Below, in pieces: positions 30,101 through 36,900 of a stretch of DNA of 64,000 nucleotides. This DNA is from Methanobrevibacter millerae (lineage in GTDB: Archaea > Methanobacteriota > Methanobacteria > Methanobacteriales > Methanobacteriaceae). The stretch lies in the NCBI GenBank assembly GCA_015063005.1, contig SUTF01000001.1, positions 62,001 through 126,000 of the forward strand, written 5' to 3'. The notes under the pieces were generated by a model. It was not told where the DNA came from. It worked only from the letters and a program-made list of their open reading frames with translations, and searched no databases. The translations under genes were made by a program, and so were the position numbers. Every line of letters starts with the position of its first letter. The stretch's first letter is position 1.

Positions 30101-33100
30101 ATTTACAATAGCATGATTCCAGCGAGATTGATTTTGGGCATAGGCAAATTCCAAGCCGTCATATGAAAATTCTTCAATGAAAACATTGTTCAAAGTAGTT
30201 AAACCAGTGTTTCTAACAACAATCTGGAATTTTACCTGTTCGCCAAGAGCAACTAATGGAGTGATTGAGATTTTATTTACAATGAAGTTGGATTCAAGAA
30301 CTTTTGTATCATTTGAAGCATTGTTGTTGCTCATGTTGGAATCCGGTGTGCTTGAGTTTGCAAATACATTATTAACGATTGTGGTATTGTCTTCAATTAT
30401 TTTTGTTAAAATATTCAAAGTTGCTGTGGCTCCTTTTGCCAAATCACCAATATCCCATCTTCCAGTAGCTAAATCATATTTTCCATTTGAATCGTCACTT
30501 ACATATGAAATTCCTGATGGAAGAACATCAATAGCATATGCATCAACTGCAATATCCGGACCGTTGTTGGTAACTTTAATTGTCCATGTTATGGTATCGC
30601 CAACTACAGATACTTTTTGGGAAACTAATTTGATTACACTTAAATCTGAAAGAGTATTGGATTTTGTAGTGTTATTAGCAATGTTGTTGGTTTCGTTTGG
30701 ATCATAAACACTGCTGTTAACGGTAGCTACATTCAATATAGTAGTGTTTGTAATGTTCACGATAGTTCTGATTTGTAAAACTTTTGTATCACCAACATTT
30801 AACTCACCAATATACCAAATGCCCGTAGTTTCATCATAATTTCCATCAGCACCATTGAAGATTAATCCATTTGGCAATTTATCGACAGCATAAGCATCAT
30901 TGACATTGCTTGTACCCTTATTGGTGACTTTGAGAATCCAGACAATTTCATCCCCCAAGTTAGGAGTCTTATTTGAAACCATCTTTTCAATAGCTAAATC
31001 GGCAAGAGGCAATATTTCAAAGTATGTCATGTTAGTGATGAATTTATATAAACCGTCTTCAGCGTGAGTTACGTTTACAGAATAGTTTCCTGGAAGCAGA
31101 CCTTTTTCAGATACTGTCAAGTTACCTAAAATACCTGTTTTGCCAGTGATGTTAATTACAACTTTTCCGGTTTCAAGGTGAGTGACTATTACAGTAATGT
31201 TTTGATTGTCTTCACGAGAATCCTGATAAACAAGAGTACCTCCCTCACTTTCCTCAACACTAGGCTTTGGATTAACAATATTAGGACCGGAATTAGTTCT
31301 ATTATTAACAGAAAGTTCATATGTTACATTCTTAAAGAAAATATTATTTGGACTGCCGTCATTATAGATTGCATTAATAATATTGTCCCCTCCTTTATGG
31401 GTAACCTCAATAGTTACATTAGCTTCAGGATCATAATAGAAACGCTTATCATTTGTAATTCCAGTAATAAGATAACTCCATGCCTGATTTTCAATGAAAG
31501 TGTCATCTTCAATTGTTAAATTTTGTCCTCGGTTATATATCGCAGAACCGTTACGTGCGATATTATTTTCGAAATTTGAATAGGAAATATTGGAATTGTT
31601 TCCTTGAATATATACGGCCCCACCTAAACCCTGATTAAGGTCGTCCGTAGAAGCAATAGCTGTATTTGAAGTGAAGTTAGAATTTGTAATTGTCAGATTA
31701 TCCCCTTGAGAGTGAATAGCACCACCATGATAAACAGCACTATTGTTTTTAAATACAGAATTATTGATTAAAGTATTATCTCCTTGCACATAAACACCGG
31801 CACCACCGTTTGATGCAGTGTTGTTTTCAAAAGTTGAATTTTCGATTATCGTATTGTTTCCTATAATATAAACTGTACCTCTTGAACATTCATGATTATA
31901 GAATCCAGTATTTATAACGGATGAATTTTCACCGTGGACATAAATAGCTGAACCATTTCCTTCAGTTGCATAGTTATCCCAAAAAGTACAGTTTATTGCC
32001 TTGTTGTTATTTCCTGTAATGTGTACTGCTCCACCTTCTTCAGTACCGGTATTGTTTCTGAAAGTACAATTCAGTATTGTATTATAATGACCTTCAGGGA
32101 TTCCATCTAAACCATGGTCAATACCAGCGAGCATGTAAGCTGCCCCTTGTTTAGCAGTGTTGTTTTCAAATAAACAGTTTTCAACGACCAAATAATTTTG
32201 GCTGGAACCTATAGCTCCTCCTCTTTCAGTTGCAGTATTATTGATGAAAGTACAGTTTATAATGTTGCTGTGGTAATCTTCAGTGATAGCATCATTACCG
32301 TGAACATAGATTGCTCCACCAATACCTGCCCTACAATTTATAAAATTAGAATTAAATACATCCACACGATTTCCATACTCCCCACCAATACAGATAGCAC
32401 CGGAGTGTCTGTTAGTTGTACAGTTTACAAAGTTACAATTATCTAAGGTTGAATGATATGCTACTACCATAGCACCATATTCATAATTATTTTCATCCTC
32501 TTCAATCAAAGAATGACATTCTGTAAAATTAACATCATTCAAATTACATCCTCTTATAACAAAACCTGCAACATTAAATGAAAAATTTTCAAATTTGACA
32601 TGGGTCAAGTTACAGTTTTGAATAATCATACCATATGCATAATCTTCCCTATAATTTTTAAAGGTTATATTTTCTAAAACACAGTTATAAAATTCACTAC
32701 GCATATCCAAAGTGATAGGAACTACGTTTCCTGCATCAATAACCCCATTTTTGAGAGTTAAATGACCTGCCCTTACTCTTGAATTTCCACCTATTGGAAC
32801 AGCAATTATAGTTTTTCCTTCCAAATCAATAATATCTCCGTCTTGAGCATTATTTATTGCACTGCGAAGATCAGCAAAATAATTACCCTCAACAGTAATT
32901 ATTTTTCCTGATTGAAGAACATTCCCTTCATCTAAACTTGATCCTAAAACATTTTCTCCAACGGTCTTATCAAAATAAACCTCATTTTCCGAAATTGAAA
33001 TCTGGCTTTTTTCATTGTCACTATCATTTGAATAATCAATTTCCTGACTTACTCCATCATCAATAATGGTATTATCTTCAACGATAGCGACTTCAGAAGA

Positions 33101-33217
33101 TATTTCTAAAATATCTGTCGAATTATCATCAACGATTTCTTCTGCAGAAACCGACCCTATTGAGAAAAAAATTATTATCATCAAAGATGATATGATAATT
33201 TTCATTTTTTTATTCAT
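24122..33217 (-). CDS. Giant adhesin-like surface protein: beta-helix plus 19 DUF11 repeats
   Basis: 3031 residues. A signal peptide (about 1-25) is followed by a right-handed parallel beta-helix (about 140-570; repeated GGAIYVHG / NSTFENNTA-type coils), an Ig-like segment (about 650-735), then 19 DUF11-type repeats (about 740-2985) with the recurring VEKIT-x-TP...GDQVIFEI pattern. It ends TPATGNP, a hydrophobic helix and RRKK (residues 3005-3031). N-x-S/T sites are abundant. It is probably displayed on the pseudomurein wall to bind partners. The start ATG at 33217 is set by a G-rich site (GTGGGGG) before it. A TATA-like element is at 33254-33265. Repeats differ enough to be old, unlike those of the second adhesin. 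Confidence 0.85.
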   Translation of the reverse strand: MNKKMKIIISSLMIIIFFSIGSVSAEEIVDDNSTDILEISSEVAIVEDNTIIDDGVSQEIDYSNDSDNEKSQISISENEVYFDKTVGENVLGSSLDEGNVLQSGKIITVEGNYFADLRSAINNAQDGDIIDLEGKTIIAVPIGGNSRVRAGHLTLKNGVIDAGNVVPITLDMRSEFYNCVLENITFKNYREDYAYGMIIQNCNLTHVKFENFSFNVAGFVIRGCNLNDVNFTECHSLIEEDENNYEYGAMVVAYHSTLDNCNFVNCTTNRHSGAICIGGEYGNRVDVFNSNFINCRAGIGGAIYVHGNDAITEDYHSNIINCTFINNTATERGGAIGSSQNYLVVENCLFENNTAKQGAAYMLAGIDHGLDGIPEGHYNTILNCTFRNNTGTEEGGAVHITGNNNKAINCTFWDNYATEGNGSAIYVHGENSSVINTGFYNHECSRGTVYIIGNNTIIENSTFENNTASNGGAGVYVQGDNTLINNSVFKNNSAVYHGGAIHSQGDNLTITNSNFTSNTAIASTDDLNQGLGGAVYIQGNNSNISYSNFENNIARNGSAIYNRGQNLTIEDDTFIENQAWSYLITGITNDKRFYYDPEANVTIEVTHKGGDNIINAIYNDGSPNNIFFKNVTYELSVNNRTNSGPNIVNPKPSVEESEGGTLVYQDSREDNQNITVIVTHLETGKVVINITGKTGILGNLTVSEKGLLPGNYSVNVTHAEDGLYKFITNMTYFEILPLADLAIEKMVSNKTPNLGDEIVWILKVTNKGTSNVNDAYAVDKLPNGLIFNGADGNYDETTGIWYIGELNVGDTKVLQIRTIVNITNTTILNVATVNSSVYDPNETNNIANNTTKSNTLSDLSVIKLVSQKVSVVGDTITWTIKVTNNGPDIAVDAYAIDVLPSGISYVSDDSNGKYDLATGRWDIGDLAKGATATLNILTKIIEDNTTIVNNVFANSSTPDSNMSNNNASNDTKVLESNFIVNKISITPLVALGEQVKFQIVVRNTGLTTLNNVFIEEFSYDGLEFAYAQNQSRWNHAIVNGKNRWTLKDQLDIDGVTILTVVFNTNKTGTFTNVVVAGSDETENKTAKNDTTVVKPEISVEKVTITPLVSLGDQVIFEIIVKNTGLVNVTNVFVDEFDYEGLIFDHANTEFLWIESTVNNKTRWTYDFPVAPGVTHGFTVVFNTTEVGNFTNVVVAGGDNADNKTANNTTKVVKPELSVEKITITPQVILGDQVIFELIVRNTGLVNLTNVFIEEFEHEGLIFDHANTLGFWNESEVDGKLRWTYGFSFAPGVTHGFTVYFNTTKTGNFTNVIVAGSENADNKTTNNTTKVVKPEFTVEKISLNSLVAIGDQVTFEIVVTNTGVVDLTNVVVKEEIPDELVFDHAYGLGTHWKYRGNYSWVYDGVFATQQTHGFFVVFNATKVGNFTNVVVVTSNKTTENKTAKNNTTVVAPDFTVEKISLDPIVPLNNLTRFQIIVKNVGKVDLTGLFIEETDYQNLTYKTFVDNGLWSYNFNDTNPGWKFVSSLKPNQVATLTVVFNATEVGNWTNTVTAGADKVENKTANNTTEVYVKPPVDPEENATNPNLSVEKIALKKLVTVGDRVTFEIVVRNIGDKRLHNVTIHETSYDGLKFINFYDIEETWIYNGDMTFTYNATLYKGETTSFYIIFETNKTGELVNVITATSNETENKTTNDTVEVVEPKLEVGKLAINDVVTLGNQVTFEILVRNPGKVSLTNVVVEEKSFEGLTYAGWYDDTGSWTKNRDLTWSLKTSLEPNEYVGFFVVFNTTKAGNFTNVIVVNSNEVPNKTANDTVTVLKPDYTIEKVTVNKVVTLGEGAYFDIIIRNTGETTLRNFTVHETFFDDGLVYNNWYDDTGLWSKTGNHSWTFNSYLSPGVVTGFFVTFNTTKVGHFTNVVTLTGDDIPNKTSNDTVDVVKPDYTIEKLTVNRIIPLGDIAYFEIIIRNTGDVTLRNFTVHENFDDGLVFDRIYDDTGYWNQTGKHSWTFTSFLSPGVVTGFFVAFNTTKVGHFNNFVTLTSDVIPNKTSNDSIDVVKPEFDVKKITVNNTVVAGEQVIFEIVVNNYGNIELNDLTVYEKEFEGLTYAGWYDNTYKWIKNDGLSWTYNSTLEAKKTANFFVIFNTTKIGNFTNVVVANSSGSENKSANNTTNVVGADLSVVKLVSNKNPKYGEEIVWTIIVTNNGPATAKNVYVEDKLPNGLIFKESDGNYNATSGIWTIGDLINTQTAILNIITLVNISNVTVINVAVVNSTTPDSNESNNIANNTTNPHNPQLNVTKTTLTPVAYLGEQVVFEIVVRNTGDCDLDGVFVRESVIDGLVYDSFDGDGWNYADNIFTYGGVLAAGDVSSFTVAFNTTRSGNFTNVIVSGSNKTENKTTNNTTTVYSPNLTVEKITVTPIAHLGEQVVFEIIVRNTGDCALDDVFVEEKSFDGLVYDSFNGVNWNKEGNIFKYNGVLAIGGENRFTVTFNTTRSGNFTNVVVAGSDKTENKTTNNTTTVVEGKLDVEKITLTPVVLVGDQVIFEIVVRNVGEAVLTNVFVEESSYDGLIYDSYLDNVLWTHSVVDGKHRWTLNSDLAVNEIVGFFVVFNTTGKGNFTNVVVAGSDETENKTTNNTTKVSEPKLDVQKIALTPIVSVGNQTSFEIIVRNTGEVALHNVVIEETSYDGLTYDSYVKNNDWTHAVVNGKNIWTLNKVLNVHEAVTLIVSFNTTEVGNFTNIVTVGSTESENKTANNTTVVNPVADLSVVKLVSDSNPNFGDVITWTIIVTNSGPSDSENVIVVDNLPSGLVFQSSEASIGSYDAATGVWTIGNLAYNKTATLSIKTLVNISNQEILNVAVVNSSTYDPNSDNNNANNTTNVSPSADLSIEKVVIAIDGEYVTWSIKVTNLGPDTAINTRASDVLSNALILVAYDLTTGSFDPNTGVWTIGDMQNGDVAILIIQTLVNATGTIVNEARVVSDTYDPNMTNNNDSDYIVVEDVPDVEPPVPATKAVDVTPATGNPLIMVLLALFTLAVGTLRRKK

Positions 33218-33254
33218 TTTATACCCCCACAATCACTTTTCAATAAATTAGACA

Positions 33255-33941
33255 ATATATAAAATATTGAATTAATTAAAACCATACTTTATTTCATGGT
33301 GAAAGATAGTTGTTAAATAATAATATTGTCCCATTTCTTACAATAACAATAAATTTAAAATTTAAAGTTACATATGTTCTTGATACATTTCGCATATCTT
33401 TATAAAAAATAGTAGACGAATATTCCGATATGTTACAATTTTACTTAAATCTGTATTAAAATAACAATTATTATTTAATTTTTCTTTATATATAAACATT
33501 ATATTATTTATCCATTCTTAGTAGAAAATAAAGCTTTTTAATCTATTTGATAAGTAAGAAAAGTAGAAAAAATCTCCATTAGAAAAATCTATTGTAAAAC
33601 AAAAAATCAGTTTTTCAATACCATTAAAAAAGAATAAATAAACATCAAAAATAAGATTATAATACAATAACCAATATATACCAAATTAACCGTGAAACAA
33701 TTAAAAAGATTGTTGATGTATTATTTACTCTAATCCATGATACTCGTTTTTCGTGAATAATTCAATATAAATTATATTATAGAAATAAACATTCCATAAT
33801 ATACAATATGTTACTTTAATATGATTTAAGTTTATATTGTAACTATTACCGAAAACAATACTATTTAATAGAAAGACCTACTTCAAACTATCGAACAGAT
33901 AATTAATATTAAAGTAAAAAATAGTATAAATATTTTATTTT
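33255..33941. other. Long AT-rich intergenic region between the two adhesin genes
   Basis: About 690 bases without an open frame that has a ribosome site. The right-hand (adhesin-1) side holds the TATA-like ATTTTATATATT (minus strand, 33254-33265). The rest is low-complexity A/T sequence; an undetected small RNA cannot be excluded. Confidence 0.5.
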
Positions 33942-33976
33942 AAAATTAAAAAATATAGGGAAAAAAGTATTTCCCT
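33942..33976 (-). terminator. Terminator of the second adhesin gene
   Basis: On the minus strand a perfect 7-bp stem AGGGAAA/TTTCCCT (33957-33976) follows the stop after 6 bases and runs into a T-rich stretch. Confidence 0.65.
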
Positions 33977-33982
33977 AAATGT

Positions 33983-36900
33983 TTATTTTTTTCTTCTTAA
34001 AGTTCCAGCAGCTAATACGAACAATGCAAGTAATACCATGACTAATGGGTTACCGGTAGCTGGAGTTACGTCAACTGGCTCAACATTTTCTTTTACAGGT
34101 TGTTGAGGAGTTTCAGGAACATCACTGACAACTACAGTTTCATTATCATAGTTATTGCTCATGTTAGGATCGAATGTGTCACTGGTTACGTTAGCTTCGT
34201 TGGTGATTTCACCAGTAGTCAATACAATAGTTTGCATTATCATTACTGCTTCTTCACCGTTTTCCATGTCCCCAATAGTCCATACACCAGTGTTTACATC
34301 ATATAATCCTTTTGAAGCATATGAGTTAATGTATTGTAAAGTGTTTGGCAATACATCGATTACTCTTGCATTTACTGCTTTATCCGGACCGTTGTTTACA
34401 ACATAAAGTCCCCAAGTAACTTTATTTCCATCAATAGCATAAACTACTTTAGTAATAGCTAAATCAGCCATATAGGTCTTGTTATCCTCAGGAGTTGTTT
34501 TATTTTCATCAGGAACTGGTCTGTCAATTACAGTAGTTATATTGTTCGCTGGTATGTCTTGGGTCTTATCGCTTGAAGCGAAAACAACATTTGTGAAAGT
34601 TCCAGCTTTATTTGTGTTGAATACAACATAGAAGCTTAAATATTCTCCTGCATATAATGGAGTGTTTAAAGTCCAGGATAAATCATTGTTTTTAGTCCAT
34701 AAATTATTATTATCAATGAAGGAATCATATATGAGACCGTCAAATGAGTTTTCACGGACAGTTACATCATTTAAGACAACTTTTCCTGCATTGTGAACAA
34801 CAATTTCAAATTTAACTTTTTCTCCGACATAGACTGTTCTGTTTACTGTGATTTTTTGAACTTCCAATTTAGGTTGCAATACTTCTACGGTATCGTTAGC
34901 TGTTTTGTTTGGAATTTCAGTGGAATCTGCAACTACAACATTTACGAAGTTACCTGTTGTGGTAGTATTGAATACAACAAAGAATCCTGCATATTCACCA
35001 ACACGTAACGGAGTGTTTAAAGTCCAGGATAAACCACTGTTTTTAGTCCATAAACCAGAATTATCAATGAATGAATCATATACAAGTCCAGCGAAAGAAG
35101 TTTCACGAACTACAACATTGTTTAAGTCTGTTTGACCTAAGTTGTGGACAACAATTTCAAACATTACCTGTTCTCCGACTAAAACTGATCTGTTGATAGT
35201 GATTTTTTCAACAGCGAAATCAGGTTTAATTACTTTTACAGTATCATTAGCTGATTTTTTATCGGTTTCATTGGAATCAACAGATACAATATTGGTAAAG
35301 TCTCCAGGATTGGTGGTTTTAAATACTACATAGAATGAAGCAATTTCACCAACATATAATGGAGAATTCATAGTCCATGTTAAACCGCTGTTTTTAGACC
35401 ACAAACCAGTGTTGTCATACCAGCTGTCATAAGTTAAACCAGTGAATGAATCTTCACTTACAGTTACATCATGCAATACAGTATCACCGGTGTTTGTAAC
35501 AATAATTTCAAATACAGCATTACTTCCGGCAATTACAACTTTATGTAATGCAATTTTTTCAATGTTGATATTTGGATTTTTGGAAGGATCCTCTTCAGGA
35601 GTAGGTTTAGTATTATTGTAAACGATAGTAGTGTTGTTTGCAACTTTATTGTCAGTTTCATCTGAGGATACTGTCACAATGTTTGTGAAGTTACCTACAG
35701 CAACAGTGTTGAAGTTAACAATCAATGTAACCATTTCATTTACATTTAAGACTCTGTTTAAAGTCCATATATTCTTACCGTTTGCTACTGAATGAGTCCA
35801 TAATCCGTTATTTACAAATGAATGGTAAACCAATCCATCGTATGAAGTTTCTTCAAGAACGACATTGTGTAATGGGATTTCTCCAATGTTTTTAACAAGG
35901 ATTTCAAATGAAGTCTGATTTCCAACATGGACAACAGGAGTCAAAGTAATCTTTTGAACATCAATATTTCCTTTGAATACGTCAACGGTATCGTTGTCAG
36001 TTTTGTTAGGGGTTTCGTCTGAGCCAGCTACAATAACATTGACAAATTTACCGGTATTGGTAGTGTTGAATACTACAAAGAATCCTGCATATTCACCAGC
36101 GTATAAAGGAGTGTTTAATTTCCATGACAAGTCGCTGTTTTTGGTCCATAATCCAGTGTGGTCTATGAATGAATCAAATTTAAGACCATCATAAGACTCT
36201 TCACGGACAACAACATTGTTTAAGGTCACTTTTCCGGTATTTTCAACAATAATTTCAAATGTTACTTGGTCACCTACCATAACTGATTTGTTGATGGATA
36301 TTTTTTGAACATCCATTTCAGGTTTAATTACTTCAACAGTATCATTAGCTGATTTTTTATCGGTTTCATTAGAGTCAACTGAAACAATGTTTGTGTATTT
36401 TCCTGGAGTGGTAGTGTTGAATACTACATAGAATGAGGCCATTTCACCAACATACAATGGAGTGTTCAAAGTCCAGGTTAACTCATTATTAGACCATAAT
36501 CCAGTATTATCAAAGAAAGTTGTGTATTCTAAACCAACAAATGAATCTTCGGTTACGGTAACATCATGCAATACAACTTCACCAGTGTTAGTAACTATAA
36601 TTTCAAAGATAGCTTGCTGTCCAACAATCACAACATCATTTAAAGCTATTTTTTCAATGTTTATGTTAGGGTTTTTAGTCGTATTGGATTCAGGTTCCGG
36701 AGTAGTCTTATTGTAAACATTGGTAGTGTTGTTTGCAATCTTATTTTCAGTCTCGGTAGAACCTACAGTTACGATATTAGTAAAGTTACCCACTTCAACA
36801 GTGTTGAAGTTAACAATCAAGTTAACAGCTTCTCTAACGTTTAAGACTTTGTTTAAAGTCCATATATTCTTACCGTTTGCTACTGAATGAGTCCATAATC